The notes beneath the pieces were generated by a model. That model saw nothing but the letters and a program-made list of their open reading frames with translations, was not told the DNA's origin and did not search any database. Positions 1 through 8,434 of a stretch of 64,000 nucleotides of DNA are shown piece after piece. Numbering within the stretch: the first letter of the stretch is position 1; each line of letters starts with the position of its first letter. This DNA is from Maridesulfovibrio hydrothermalis AM13 = DSM 14728 (GTDB lineage: Bacteria; Desulfobacterota; Desulfovibrionia; Desulfovibrionales; Desulfovibrionaceae): NCBI RefSeq assembly GCF_000331025.1, contig NC_020055.1:1043870-1107869 (forward strand), written 5' to 3'. The translations under genes were made by a program, and so were the position numbers.

Positions 1-104
1 TACATGCGCAATAAATCAAGTGACTTATAAGCAGCAATAGAACCGCAGACACCCAGATGGATGCGTTTTCCTAAAAAGCAGTCAAAATTAAGATGTTCAT
101 TCAT
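1..104 (-). CDS. coaBC: CoaBC, 5' end only (phosphopantothenoylcysteine decarboxylase/synthetase), cut by window edge
   Basis: Reading leftward from the ATG at 104, 34 codons stay open to the window edge. The peptide carries LGVCGSIAAYKS around residues 17-28. This is the start of the flavoprotein fold in the CoaB/CoaC (Dfp) family, where the typical form is LGVTGGIAAYK. The full enzyme would make 4'-phosphopantetheine for coenzyme A in two steps, using FMN and CTP. Its start overlaps the stop of the upstream lipoprotein gene (TAATG), so the two are probably co-translated. The synthetase half lies outside the window. The call rests on one short motif plus position, but that motif is characteristic. 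Another Dfp-type flavoprotein such as UbiX is less likely. Confidence 0.75.
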   Translation of the reverse strand, partial: MNEHLNFDCFLGKRIHLGVCGSIAAYKSLDLLRM

Positions 105-595
105 TACTGGATGTTTTGTTCCTGAACGCCGCCCGACTCGGGGAACGCAGCAGATTTAAGTTCGACAGCATAAATTTCTACTTCAGTATTATAAGAGCCA
201 TCAAAAATTCTGATGGTGCAGCTCTTGTAGGGCTTCTCAAAAGTAAGTGCTGAAATGGTAGAAGTAAAAGAATTAGACAAAGTCCAGTTATCTTTTACCA
301 TCTGATTTTTGAAAAAATCGATCAAACTTTTATTTTCAACACGTCCCTTAAGAACAATTTTTCCGTATTTGAAATTACGGCCATCAGCAACGTAAGAGTT
401 TTCAGGAACCTGACTCAGTTCATTAGGAACCGCAATATCATCAAATTCAGTATAAGGAACGAATTCTTCAAAACTTTCAGTTACGCCGTTCACAGCTACA
501 GCCGGCTCCTCGGAGCTGGAATTTCTAGTTGTGATACAACCGACCAAAGAAACAAAAAGCATGGAAATAAGAAACATTCTAATAAAAATTTTCAT
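104..595 (-). CDS. Predicted lipoprotein of unknown function, upstream of coaBC
   Basis: 163 aa. The start at 595 is chosen because GGAGG lies 7 bases upstream (603-607) and a lipoprotein signal peptide follows directly: two basic residues, a hydrophobic stretch and the lipobox SLVGC with Cys20. The open frame continues further upstream, but that would bury the signal. The mature part has a Ser/Glu-rich linker, then a compact domain (about residues 60-160) with a G-x-V-x-L-x-G strand pattern and a DFFKNQM...W helix. I do not recognise a named family. Its stop overlaps the coaBC start, which suggests shared transcription and translation but says little about function. It is probably anchored in the inner or outer membrane facing the periplasm. 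Confidence 0.8.
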   Translation of the reverse strand: MKIFIRMFLISMLFVSLVGCITTRNSSSEEPAVAVNGVTESFEEFVPYTEFDDIAVPNELSQVPENSYVADGRNFKYGKIVLKGRVENKSLIDFFKNQMVKDNWTLSNSFTSTISALTFEKPYKSCTIRIFDGSYNTEVEIYAVELKSAAFPESGGVQEQNIQ

Positions 596-777
596 ATCTA
601 ATCCTCCAGTTTTAATGCCAATGCATATTGAAATTAATGTCATATGTTGCTGGCTCAAAAATATTTTCTTTCTCACGGACAGTGTCTGTATAAAGTATAA
701 TCCGCATGTCTTCTAGACTTTTTCTACAGGCATGATCACAAAAAATCAAATACGCTTTTACCTCCGGAGCAATCATA

Positions 778-1455
778 CTAAGATTTTAAGCGTTGTATTT
801 TATCCAGAAAATATTTTTCCATATCACGGCGATCTTTACGCAGTCTAATCAGTTCAGCTTCCATAACATCAACTTTGTTACGCAAGCTGGTGTTTTCCTG
901 AGCCAATTCTGATGTTGCTTCTTCAAGTTCTATATCTTTTTGCTCCAGTGCATTGGTACGCTCATCATATTCTTCGGTCATCGACCGGATATCCAGCTGC
1001 GGAAGGGCCTTGATTTTTTTCTGACTGCGAGCCAGAAGAACGAAAGCTTTTTTTAACTTATAAATATCTTCGCGCTGCTCTTCGATAATTGACTTCTGAT
1101 CAGCAATAACATCAAGTGATTTGCTCATCTTATTCATCATCTCGGCAAAGGCTCCGCTAAGCTCAGCCTGAAGATTCATAGCAGGCTGGGCAGGCACAGC
1201 TCGCTCAGACGGGCTGATCTCAATTGTGCGGGGATATTCAGAGCGAAGCTGCTCCTCTATCTCGGTTGTCACCATTCCTTCATTATATAAGGTGACAATA
1301 CGCGTAAAAATTTCAACTGCTGATTCGGGATACTTGGTAACCCGACCCATTTTTTTGCTGGAAAGAAAGTCTTTAAAAAGCGAAGCATAACGCCTGGCTG
1401 TAGGAGCGGGAATCATTGTAATTTTCGATATTTCTGCAACTGATAACCATTTCAT
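778..1455 (-). CDS. MerR-like helix-turn-helix protein with long coiled coil
   Basis: 225 aa. The ATG at 1455 (MKWLSVAEIS) is preferred to a TTG 21 codons upstream because the helix-turn-helix begins directly after it, although no strong ribosome site is visible. Residues about 4-75 look like a MerR-type winged helix: LSVAEISKIT, then a recognition segment with TARRY, then a wing (GRVTKYPESA). Residues about 110-225 are heptad-rich and charged, ending in a Lys/Arg-rich tail, so a coiled-coil dimerisation stalk is likely. No effector domain is visible. It is divergent from queA, with about 150 bp between starts. It shares its architecture, not obvious sequence identity, with the gene at 41724. 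Function is unknown; a DNA-binding architectural or regulatory role is inferred. Confidence 0.7.
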   Translation of the reverse strand: MKWLSVAEISKITMIPAPTARRYASLFKDFLSSKKMGRVTKYPESAVEIFTRIVTLYNEGMVTTEIEEQLRSEYPRTIEISPSERAVPAQPAMNLQAELSGAFAEMMNKMSKSLDVIADQKSIIEEQREDIYKLKKAFVLLARSQKKIKALPQLDIRSMTEEYDERTNALEQKDIELEEATSELAQENTSLRNKVDVMEAELIRLRKDRRDMEKYFLDKIQRLKS

Positions 1456-1602
1456 AAGTACAATCCGGTTTTCGTGATCAACGTGACAATCAAGCCTTAT
1501 GCTTGACCGGACAATCAAGCCGCAAACGGTGCGGCTGTATACCTTAAGAGACTTTACTGAAAGATTCTTACCAGATTATCACCAATAAAGAAAACTGAAA
1601 AT

Positions 1603-2688
1603 ATGAAGATAAAACCAGAAGATTTTTTACTAGAAAACTATAATTTTGAACTGCCCGAAAACCAGATAGCACAATGCCCTGCCGAAATGAGGCATGGCTC
1701 AAAGCTCATGGTCCTCGATCAAAAAAGCGGTGAAACTGAGATTAAATCATTTACCGACCTGCCGGACCTGCTCCCTGAAGGCGCACTTCTTGTTGCCAAT
1801 AACTCTAAAGTTATCCCGGCCCGCATCTTTGGACAAAAACCTACCGGAGGACGGGTGGAATTTCTTTTGCTCACCCCCCTGCCTCTTATCAAGCCGACAG
1901 TTACTCCGAAAGGGTTTAAGGCTGTGGTACGGGGGCTGCTTCGCGCATCAAAGAGTCCAAAGCCCGGCGGAGTTGTAACTTTTGAATGTGGTATGAAACT
2001 GACTGTTTTAGGTAAAGGAAAATTCGGTCTTTCTGATGTTGAACTTGAATGGCAGGGAGATTTAAAAAGTATTTTTGAGACCTGTGGAAATATCCCCCTG
2101 CCTCCGTACATTCGCCGCGCAGCAGATGAAACGGATAATGAAAGATATCAGACTCTATACGCTTGTGACGAAAAAGCAGGATCTGTAGCAGCTCCGACAG
2201 CGGGTCTTCACTTCTCGGAAGAAATCAATAAAAAACTGAAGGCCAAGGGAATTGAGCGGGCCGAAGTCACTTTATATGTCGGATACGGAACTTTCAGTCC
2301 CGTACGGGCAGAAAATATCCATGACCATGAAATGCATCATGAATATATCGAAATACCGGAAGAAACCGCAAAATCAGTCATTAAAGCCAAGGAGGAGGGC
2401 CGTCCGGTGATAGCGGTAGGCACAACTTCAGCGCGAACTTTGGAAGGAGCCTTTCGCGAGACAGGAAAAGTGTGTAAATTCAAGGGTGAAACAGATATTT
2501 TTATCTACCCGGGATTTAAATTTCAAGTGGTTGACCGCATGATCACCAATTTTCATTTGCCAGAATCGTCACTCGTCATTATGATTTCAGCTCTTGCAGG
2601 TAGGGAAAATGTTTTGAGCGCCTACCGCAAGGCTGTGGAAAATGAGTTCAGATTCTTTTCCTACGGTGACTCAATGTATATCAAATAG
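1603..2688 (+). CDS. queA: S-adenosylmethionine:tRNA ribosyltransferase-isomerase QueA
   Basis: 361 aa, close to the family's usual 340-360. QueA transfers and isomerises the ribosyl part of S-adenosylmethionine onto 7-aminomethyl-7-deazaguanine in tRNA, giving epoxyqueuosine in the queuosine pathway. Family hallmarks are visible along its length: the N-terminal YNFELPENQIAQCP, NNSKVIPARIFG, the central SVAAPTAGLHFS, HDHEMHHEY and VGTTSARTLE, and near the end ITNFHLPESSLVIMISA. It starts with ATG. No other queuosine genes are in the window, and the next gene is the ferredoxin subunit of the Kor complex after a 331-base gap, so it is probably transcribed alone. Confidence in the function is high. 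Confidence 0.97.
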   Translation: MKIKPEDFLLENYNFELPENQIAQCPAEMRHGSKLMVLDQKSGETEIKSFTDLPDLLPEGALLVANNSKVIPARIFGQKPTGGRVEFLLLTPLPLIKPTVTPKGFKAVVRGLLRASKSPKPGGVVTFECGMKLTVLGKGKFGLSDVELEWQGDLKSIFETCGNIPLPPYIRRAADETDNERYQTLYACDEKAGSVAAPTAGLHFSEEINKKLKAKGIERAEVTLYVGYGTFSPVRAENIHDHEMHHEYIEIPEETAKSVIKAKEEGRPVIAVGTTSARTLEGAFRETGKVCKFKGETDIFIYPGFKFQVVDRMITNFHLPESSLVIMISALAGRENVLSAYRKAVENEFRFFSYGDSMYIK

Positions 2689-3019
2689 AAACATCGCATA
2701 AATACCATCTGAACAAGGCCGGATTCTAAAAAGCCTCATCCGCATAATGTATGTATCAATGAAGACTTTTTTAAATCTTCCGCCGGGAATATTATCACGA
2801 TATTTTCTATAGATGGCTTAAACTGCTCTTTGCAAAATTCGCTTCATGGTGAGTATCTCCGTTATTTTTACTCAAAAATTTGCGACTTGGAGCAAATAAT
2901 TATACGCTGTTTCCAAACAGACATATTTTATTATGTTCTGTATCAATTGTAACAAAGACTCAAATGGTCCCAGCCCGTTGATACAACGGGCTTTTCTGTC
3001 ACGGTAACAGGAGTTTAGG
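2689..3019 (+). other. Intergenic region, queA to korD
   Basis: 331 bases without a credible gene on either strand. The sequence is AT-rich in the middle (about 2855-2945), where promoter elements for korDABC would be expected, but I found no pair of hexamers good enough to call. A compact GC-rich hairpin with a short T tract sits just before korD and is listed separately. Confidence 0.5.
2972..2996 (+). terminator. Hairpin with T tract just upstream of korD
   Basis: A perfect 9-bp stem (AGCCCGTTG / CAACGGGCT) closes a 3-base loop and runs into CTTTTCT. The form is that of an intrinsic terminator. It lies 23 bases before the korD start codon, so it either ends queA transcripts or acts as a leader attenuator for the kor operon. 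Confidence 0.6.
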
Positions 3020-3259
3020 ATGTCACGAGTAGAATTTTTGGAAGAACGGTGCAAAGGCTGTCTGCTTTGCACGACTGTCTGTCCAAAGGAAATTATAAAG
3101 CAATCCGACCGATTCAATCAGCACGGGTACAAGGTTGCTGAAGTCAAACCTGAGGATATGGATGAATGCACCGGATGTACTTCCTGTGCGCTTATCTGTC
3201 CGGACATTGCTATCCGGGTTTACAGAACCAAAAAAGCCAAAGGAGCGCAGGATGGCTAA
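3020..3259 (+). CDS. korD: 2-oxoacid:ferredoxin oxidoreductase, delta (ferredoxin) subunit
   Basis: 79 aa with two CxxCxxCxxxC motifs, at C11/C14/C17/C21 and C50/C53/C56/C60, so it should hold two [4Fe-4S] clusters. In 2-oxoglutarate (or branched-chain 2-oxoacid) ferredoxin oxidoreductases this small subunit carries electrons from the thiamine-diphosphate site to external ferredoxin. AGGAG lies about 9 bases before the ATG. The gene overlaps the next one (alpha subunit) by 8 bases and begins a four-gene operon in the order delta-alpha-beta-gamma, typical of Kor/Vor enzymes. The exact 2-oxoacid cannot be settled from sequence; 2-oxoglutarate is the usual assignment for this arrangement. Confidence 0.9.
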   Translation: MSRVEFLEERCKGCLLCTTVCPKEIIKQSDRFNQHGYKVAEVKPEDMDECTGCTSCALICPDIAIRVYRTKKAKGAQDG

Positions 3260-4319
3260 GAACGGCGAAAAGCTTTTTATCAAAGGCAACGAGGCTATTT
3301 CCCGCGGTGCCATTGCAGCCGGCCTGAAGTGCTACTTCGGCTACCCAATCACACCGCAGAACGATATTCCTGAATATATGTCAGCTGCACTTCCCGCAGC
3401 TGGCGGTGAATTTGTACAGGCTGAAAGTGAAGTTGCAGCGGCCAATATGCTTATCGGCGCAGCAGCATGCGGCGTTAGATGCATGACTTCATCTTCAAGC
3501 CCCGGTGTTTCTCTCAAGCAGGAGGCGATCTCCTACCTTGCAGGAAGCCAGCTCCCCGCAGTTATTGTTAATATGAACCGCGGCGGACCGGGCCTTGGTG
3601 ACATCGGTCCCAGTCAGGGTGACTATTTTCAGTCCACAAAAGGCGGCGGTCACGGTGACTACAGAACTCTGGTTCTGGCCCCGGGAACCTGTCAGGAAGC
3701 ATACGACCTCGTCATCGAAGCTTTCGACCTTGCCTTTAAATACCGTAATCCGGTCATGATTCTCGGCGATGCTATCATCGGACAGATGAAAGAACCTGTT
3801 ATCGCCTGGACTCCTGAAAATCAGGACGAAAGCGAAGGCAAAGACTGGCGCATAGCCGGAGCCGAAGGCCGTGATCACCGTATCATCAAATCCCTGTTTC
3901 TCAGTGAAGGCTCTCTTGCCGCTCACAACAAAGCATTACAGGCAAAATATGATGACATGGCGAACTTTACCAAACAGGAATACTTCGAAACCGAAGATGC
4001 TGAACTTATCGTTGTAGCATACGGTTCCATCGGACGTATTGTAAAAAGCACTGTTAGAAAACTGCGCGCAGAAGGTCATAAAGTCGGCTTGTTCCGTCCT
4101 ATCACCCTCTACCCTTTCCCTTCCGGTCAGCTTAATGAGCTTGCCAGACAGGGTAAAAAGTTCCTGACAATTGAGCATAACCTCGGCCAGATGGTTGAAG
4201 ATGTACGCCTCTCAATCCGTACTATTACGGACAGTGACTTCTTCGGCTTTATGCCCGGTAATCTGCCCACTCCTGATGACTTCGAGGAGCCAATCCTCAA
4301 AAGCCTTGGAGGGAAATAG
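3252..4319 (+). CDS. korA: 2-oxoacid:ferredoxin oxidoreductase, alpha subunit
   Basis: 355 aa. The ATG at 3252 is preferred over an upstream in-frame start because it has AGGAG at 3241-3245 and gives the expected N-terminus. The family motif YPITP follows GLKCYFG near residue 30. The middle holds the Gly-rich substrate-side region (TSSSSPGVSLKQEAISYLAG) and the end carries the domain II fold with VVAYGSIGRI. With the beta subunit it forms the active site that decarboxylates a 2-oxoacid with CoA and passes electrons to ferredoxin, probably 2-oxoglutarate to succinyl-CoA or the reverse carboxylation. It sits in the cytoplasm. It overlaps korD by 8 bases and is 2 bases from korB. The length fits KorA. 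Confidence 0.92.
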   Translation: MAKNGEKLFIKGNEAISRGAIAAGLKCYFGYPITPQNDIPEYMSAALPAAGGEFVQAESEVAAANMLIGAAACGVRCMTSSSSPGVSLKQEAISYLAGSQLPAVIVNMNRGGPGLGDIGPSQGDYFQSTKGGGHGDYRTLVLAPGTCQEAYDLVIEAFDLAFKYRNPVMILGDAIIGQMKEPVIAWTPENQDESEGKDWRIAGAEGRDHRIIKSLFLSEGSLAAHNKALQAKYDDMANFTKQEYFETEDAELIVVAYGSIGRIVKSTVRKLRAEGHKVGLFRPITLYPFPSGQLNELARQGKKFLTIEHNLGQMVEDVRLSIRTITDSDFFGFMPGNLPTPDDFEEPILKSLGGK

Positions 4320-4321
4320 AA

Positions 4322-5080
4322 ATGAGCGAACAAGAAATACTGGCCTTTGACAAGGCTGACTCTATTGTAGACGTTCCCACACATTACTGTCCCGGCTGCC
4401 AGCACGGTGTTGCCCAGAGAATAGCAGGCGAACTGCTTTCTGAAATGGGCCTGACTGAAAACACTCTTCTGGTTACTTCCATCGGCTGTTCTGTGTTTCT
4501 TTATAACTACCTCAACGTAGACAGTGTTGAAGCACCTCACGGGCGCGCACCTGCTGTTGCTACCGGTGTTAAAAGAGCGCGCGGTGATAAATTCGTCCTC
4601 TCCTATCAGGGTGACGGCGACCTCGCATCCATCGGGATGGCTGAGATCATGCACTGTGCAAACCGCGGTGAAAATATCTCGATCATCTTCGTAAACAACA
4701 CCGTTTACGGCATGACTGGCGGACAGATGGCTCCGACAACTCTGGTCGGACAGAAAACCACAACCTCACCTGCCGGGCGTAATGCCGCTAAAGAAGGTCT
4801 GCCCATCCGCATGGCCGAAATCATCGGTTCTCTCGGTGGTGTTGCATACTCGGCACGAGTTGCCCTGAACAATGTGAAGAACATTCGCAAGGCTAAAAAA
4901 GCTATGAAAAAGGCTTTTGAAGTACAGCAGAAAGAGCTTGGCTTCGGCTTTATCGAACTTCTGGCAACCTGCCCCACCAACTGGAGAATGAATGCGATTC
5001 AGGCCAATGAAAGGGTCGAAAGCGAATTGATCCCCTACTTCCCGCTGGGTGTATACAAAGACATAACTGCGGAGGACTAA
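4322..5080 (+). CDS. korB: 2-oxoacid:ferredoxin oxidoreductase, beta (thiamine diphosphate) subunit
   Basis: 252 aa. The thiamine-diphosphate motif is present as YQGDGDLASIG...VNNTVYGMTGGQ, and an N-terminal CPGCQHG (C23, C26) supplies cluster ligands typical of KorB-type subunits. TSIGCSVF and HGRAPAVATG are also family-typical. It binds thiamine diphosphate and, with the alpha subunit, cleaves the 2-oxoacid. It begins 2 bases after korA stops and ends one base before korC starts, so translation is tightly coupled. A valine- or pyruvate-type enzyme is possible, but pyruvate enzymes in this group are usually one long polypeptide, so 2-oxoglutarate or a branched-chain acid is favoured. Confidence 0.93.
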   Translation: MSEQEILAFDKADSIVDVPTHYCPGCQHGVAQRIAGELLSEMGLTENTLLVTSIGCSVFLYNYLNVDSVEAPHGRAPAVATGVKRARGDKFVLSYQGDGDLASIGMAEIMHCANRGENISIIFVNNTVYGMTGGQMAPTTLVGQKTTTSPAGRNAAKEGLPIRMAEIIGSLGGVAYSARVALNNVKNIRKAKKAMKKAFEVQQKELGFGFIELLATCPTNWRMNAIQANERVESELIPYFPLGVYKDITAED

Positions 5081-5081
5081 G

Positions 5082-5624
5082 ATGAGCAAATACCTCGACA
5101 GCATCATTGCCGGATTCGGCGGACAGGGCGTTATGCTCATCGGTAACCTGCTGGCATATTCAGGTATGAATACCGGACTGAATGTAACCTACATTCCGGT
5201 TTACGGCCCTGAAATGCGCGGCGGAACTGCCAACTGCACAGTTGTTCTCTCTGAGGATGAAATCGGTTCACCGATCATTCGCAGCCCGCACAGCCTGATT
5301 ATCATGAACCGTCCTTCGCTGGACAAATTTCAGCCCATGCTGATGGATGACGGTATTCAGATCATCAACTCATCCCTCGTGGATAAAGAGCTGGTCGATA
5401 CAACCCGTGTAAAATCCTACTTCGTGCCTTGCAACGATATTGCTGATAAAATCGGCAACACACGCATGGCAAACATGGTCGCTCTTGGAGCCTTCATCAA
5501 GGCTACAGAAGTCATGGATCTTAAGGCAGTCATCGACTCCCTTGAAAACGTGATCTCCGCCCACTACAGCCACCTCATCCCCAAGAACGCCGAAGCACTG
5601 CAAGCAGGAGCTGACGCGATCTAA
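5082..5624 (+). CDS. korC: 2-oxoacid:ferredoxin oxidoreductase, gamma subunit
   Basis: 180 aa, the normal size for a gamma subunit. The N-terminus has the family's [15 protein letters not shown] loop, followed by [12 protein letters not shown], both standard in the gamma domain of 2-oxoacid oxidoreductases, which helps bind CoA and completes the heterotetramer. It is the last gene of the korDABC operon; a hairpin 60 bases downstream looks like the operon terminator. The C-terminal half is ordinary for the family. The cellular role is to couple 2-oxoacid and ferredoxin pools, which in a sulfate reducer with an incomplete or reversible TCA pathway would supply 2-oxoglutarate for nitrogen assimilation (inference). 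Confidence 0.92.
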   Translation: MSKYLDSIIAGFGGQGVMLIGNLLAYSGMNTGLNVTYIPVYGPEMRGGTANCTVVLSEDEIGSPIIRSPHSLIIMNRPSLDKFQPMLMDDGIQIINSSLVDKELVDTTRVKSYFVPCNDIADKIGNTRMANMVALGAFIKATEVMDLKAVIDSLENVISAHYSHLIPKNAEALQAGADAI

Positions 5625-5683
5625 TCTTTAAATTCGGCTGCATGGCTCCGGCTTTAAAACCGAATTAATAAATGCTACTTAGA

Positions 5684-5721
5684 ACCCGTGTGAAAGTTTT
5701 ACTTTTGCACGGGTCTTTTTA
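5684..5721 (+). terminator. Terminator after korDABC
   Basis: ACCCGTG pairs with CACGGGT, extended by AAAGT/ACTTT across an imperfect step, followed by CTTTTTAT. It lies 60 bases after korC and points rightward. Confidence 0.75.
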
Positions 5722-5948
5722 TATAACAAAGACAGCATCCGGCTACTCAAACAAATATTTTATTACATTAGGAATAAAACAAAACTGCACATTTTTTATG
5801 CAATGCAAGTTCGGCTTAAAATATAAGCTTGGTAAAAATACCCATTACTTCGATTGGTTATCTATTAAATCAGTCGTTTTTAAGCGCTTAAATTTTAAAA
5901 TCGGACATGTACTCTACAATCAAACACAATGTCCCTCAGGAGGGCGAT

Positions 5949-6767
5949 ATGAACGTTTTCCAGCCTGACAAACTTTTCGGTATAATAGGCCACCCTCTGG
6001 GGCACACTATGAGTCCTTTACTGCACAATTGGGGCTTTGCGCAGCAAAATATCCGTGCAGTTTATATGGCATGGCCCACTCAACCGGAAAGTATTGAAAA
6101 TTTTATGCACACCTTTCGCACTCTGCCCGTTTCAGGGGCAAGCGTGACCATCCCGCACAAGATTTCTGTAATGGACTACATAGATAAGCTGACTGACCGC
6201 GCAAAAGCCATCGGAGCAGTGAACACACTCTACTGGCGCAATGATCAAGTCATCGGAGACAATACCGATACCGCCGGAGTGTCGGAACCGCTGCGACCTC
6301 ACTGTGCTCAGGTAAAAAAAGCACTGCTGATCGGAGCAGGCGGGGCTTCACGCGCAGCAATAGTCGGACTCCAGAGCCTGCAAATAGAAGAAATTCACAT
6401 CACCAACCGCACACAATCCAAAGCTGGTGATCTCGCTGAAGAATTCAATGTATCAACTGTTGATTGGGACAATCGCGGCGATCAGCATTATGATCTGATC
6501 GTAAACTCGACCTCACTTGGCATGTCTGGCAAGCTCGAAAAAATCAACCCCATGATCTTGGATAATCAAGACGCGAACACCATAGTCTACGACTTGGTCT
6601 ACAACCCTCTGGAAACAGTTTTGCTCCGGGAAGCAGCCGCAAGAAAATGCAAAACAATACACGGCATTGAAATGTTTCTGCATCAAGGTCTGGCACAGTT
6701 TAAAATATGGACCGGATATGACTTAGACGAAACGGCTGCAAGAAAATTATTACTCAGCCGTCTGTAA
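5949..6767 (+). CDS. aroE: Shikimate dehydrogenase AroE
   Basis: 272 aa. The ATG at 5949 has AGGAGGGC immediately upstream (about 5938-5945), which decides it over an in-frame ATG 14 codons earlier. The protein reduces 3-dehydroshikimate to shikimate with NADPH in the aromatic amino acid pathway. The substrate site is visible as GHPLGHTMSPLLHN near residue 14, the catalytic lysine in VTIPHK (K71) and the aspartate in NTDTAG (D107). The nucleotide-binding loop GAGGASRAA follows near residue 130, and HGIEMFLHQG near the end is also conserved. It is preceded by the kor terminator and followed by convergent genes, so it is probably monocistronic. Identification is secure. Confidence 0.95.
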   Translation: MNVFQPDKLFGIIGHPLGHTMSPLLHNWGFAQQNIRAVYMAWPTQPESIENFMHTFRTLPVSGASVTIPHKISVMDYIDKLTDRAKAIGAVNTLYWRNDQVIGDNTDTAGVSEPLRPHCAQVKKALLIGAGGASRAAIVGLQSLQIEEIHITNRTQSKAGDLAEEFNVSTVDWDNRGDQHYDLIVNSTSLGMSGKLEKINPMILDNQDANTIVYDLVYNPLETVLLREAAARKCKTIHGIEMFLHQGLAQFKIWTGYDLDETAARKLLLSRL

Positions 6768-6904
6768 AATTAAAGTCCTTGATTAAACTTCAATGCCGCT
6801 GCGGAGTAAAATATATAAAAAATCCTTGTTAGCGGAGCCAAAATATAAGCTTGCAGAATAAATATGCGGCCCACGTATGGGTAAACGAAGATTTTTTATA
6901 AAAA

Positions 6905-8269
6905 TCAACCTATACAAATGGACTTCACATTTACAAATTCACGGATGCCGTAGGTTGATAACTCCCTGCCATAGCCGGAATTCTTGATTCCACCGAAAGG
7001 CAGAGGGGGCCGGCTGCTTACACGTCCGTTCAGATATACAAGACCGGCCTCGATCCGGCGCGCAAGCTTTAATCCTTTTTCTTCATCCTGAGTCCATACT
7101 GAGCCGCCCAGACCGAAGCAGCTGTCATTTGCCATTTCCATAGCCTGATCATCATCCTCAGCGCGAAAGACCAACGCTACCGGACCAAAGAACTCCTCCC
7201 GGCTGACATCGGCATCAAATGACATATCTTGAATAATTGTAGGAGGATAGTAAGCACCATCGGATTCAGGAATCAGTCCTCCAAGCCGAATCTTCCCGCC
7301 GGCTGAAATTGACCGTTGAACCTGATCATGAATATCTTCTCGAAATTGAAATGAGGCCATAGGCCCCATGACAGTTTCGCTGTCAAACGGATCACCCATT
7401 TTGATGGATTCCATTTCCGCTTTAAGCTTGATGATAAAGGGTTCATACACGTCTTTGTGCACTATAAACCGCTTGGCTGCGATGCAAGCCTGTCCTGCGT
7501 TGGAACATCTTGACTGCGCTCCTGTTTCGGCGGCTTTGGAAAGGTCAGCATCAGCAAGTACGATGAATGCATCACTTCCGCCAAGCTCCATGACACTTTT
7601 CTTTAAGTTGACTCCGGCAGCTTTGGCGACGCAACGTCCGGCAGCTTCACTGCCGGTAAGGCAGACTCCGATAACCGAGTCATGCTTCAAAACATCCTCA
7701 ACCTGACCTGCTCCGATAAGCAGAGTCCGGAACACATCGTCAGGAAACAGACTGTCCGTGAACGCCTCTTCTATGGCCAGAGCGCACTGAGGCACGTTTG
7801 AAGCGTGTTTCAGCACCATTGTATTACCTGCCATCAAAGTAGGCGCTGCAATGCGTATAACCTGCCATACAGGATAATTCCACGGCATCACAGCAAGCAC
7901 CGTTCCCAAGGGGCTGTACTCAACATAGGCCTGCATGCCGTCGACAGTTAAGGACTCACTTAAAAGCATATCCTGACCGTTCTCAGCATAGAAATCACAT
8001 ACGGTTGCAGCCTTTAAAACTTCTGCCCGACCTGATTTAACAGGCTTTCCCATTTCCAGAGCCATCAAATGCGCAAACTTGTCAACCCTATCACGCAGCA
8101 AACCGGCAAGGCTTCTAAGACACTCTGCACGACGCAGAAAAGATGAATTTCTCCAATCATTGAAAGAAACTGCCACTGAGGAAAGAGCGGCTGAAGTCTG
8201 GGCGGAACTCCACTCTTCAAAAATCTTTACAACCTTTCCGGTTGACGGGTTGGTACTCTGAATAGCCAT
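6905..8269 (-). CDS. NAD(P)-dependent aldehyde dehydrogenase, succinate-semialdehyde dehydrogenase type
   Basis: 454 aa, the usual size for the Sad/GabD-like branch of aldehyde dehydrogenases. The catalytic pieces are present: N131 in MPWNYPVWQ, general-base E228 in MELGGSDAF and nucleophile C262 in NAGQACIAAKR. The N-terminus STNPSTGKV and the end PFGGIKNSGYGRELS fit succinate-semialdehyde dehydrogenases. It would oxidise an aldehyde to the acid with NAD or NADP in the cytoplasm. No aminotransferase or other pathway partner sits beside it, so the natural substrate is open; the gene may serve general aldehyde detoxification. Start: ATG at 8269 with AAGGT eight bases upstream. It stands alone, with a 165-base gap to the next gene. 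Confidence 0.85.
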   Translation of the reverse strand: MAIQSTNPSTGKVVKIFEEWSSAQTSAALSSVAVSFNDWRNSSFLRRAECLRSLAGLLRDRVDKFAHLMALEMGKPVKSGRAEVLKAATVCDFYAENGQDMLLSESLTVDGMQAYVEYSPLGTVLAVMPWNYPVWQVIRIAAPTLMAGNTMVLKHASNVPQCALAIEEAFTDSLFPDDVFRTLLIGAGQVEDVLKHDSVIGVCLTGSEAAGRCVAKAAGVNLKKSVMELGGSDAFIVLADADLSKAAETGAQSRCSNAGQACIAAKRFIVHKDVYEPFIIKLKAEMESIKMGDPFDSETVMGPMASFQFREDIHDQVQRSISAGGKIRLGGLIPESDGAYYPPTIIQDMSFDADVSREEFFGPVALVFRAEDDDQAMEMANDSCFGLGGSVWTQDEEKGLKLARRIEAGLVYLNGRVSSRPPLPFGGIKNSGYGRELSTYGIREFVNVKSICIG

Positions 8270-8371
8270 ATTAAATTACCTTATTAATTAATTGCGTGAC
8301 TCTACGCAAAAACGAAGTTGAAGAAGATCTGCGTGTAAATTAATCCCGTTGCAGAAAAAGTCAGCAGGTAC

Positions 8372-8407
8372 AAAAAGAAAAGGCGGCTATTTTTTCAAAT
8401 AACCGCC
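8372..8407 (-). terminator. Terminator of the lytic transglycosylase gene
   Basis: Read leftward, GGCGGTTATT pairs with AATAGCCGCC (one mismatch) and is followed by TTTTCTTTTTG. It begins 28 bases after the stop of the transglycosylase gene. Confidence 0.8.
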
Positions 8408-8434
8408 ACAATGAGCAATTTTATTCTCTATTTA

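Noticed and set aside
4127-4654. Leftward frame of 175 codons opposite korA/korB
   Set aside because: Opposite two certain genes, with no conserved pattern.
5672-5968. Open frame of 98 codons between korC and aroE
   Set aside because: It begins in the kor terminator and overlaps the aroE start in another frame; the peptide has no domain features.
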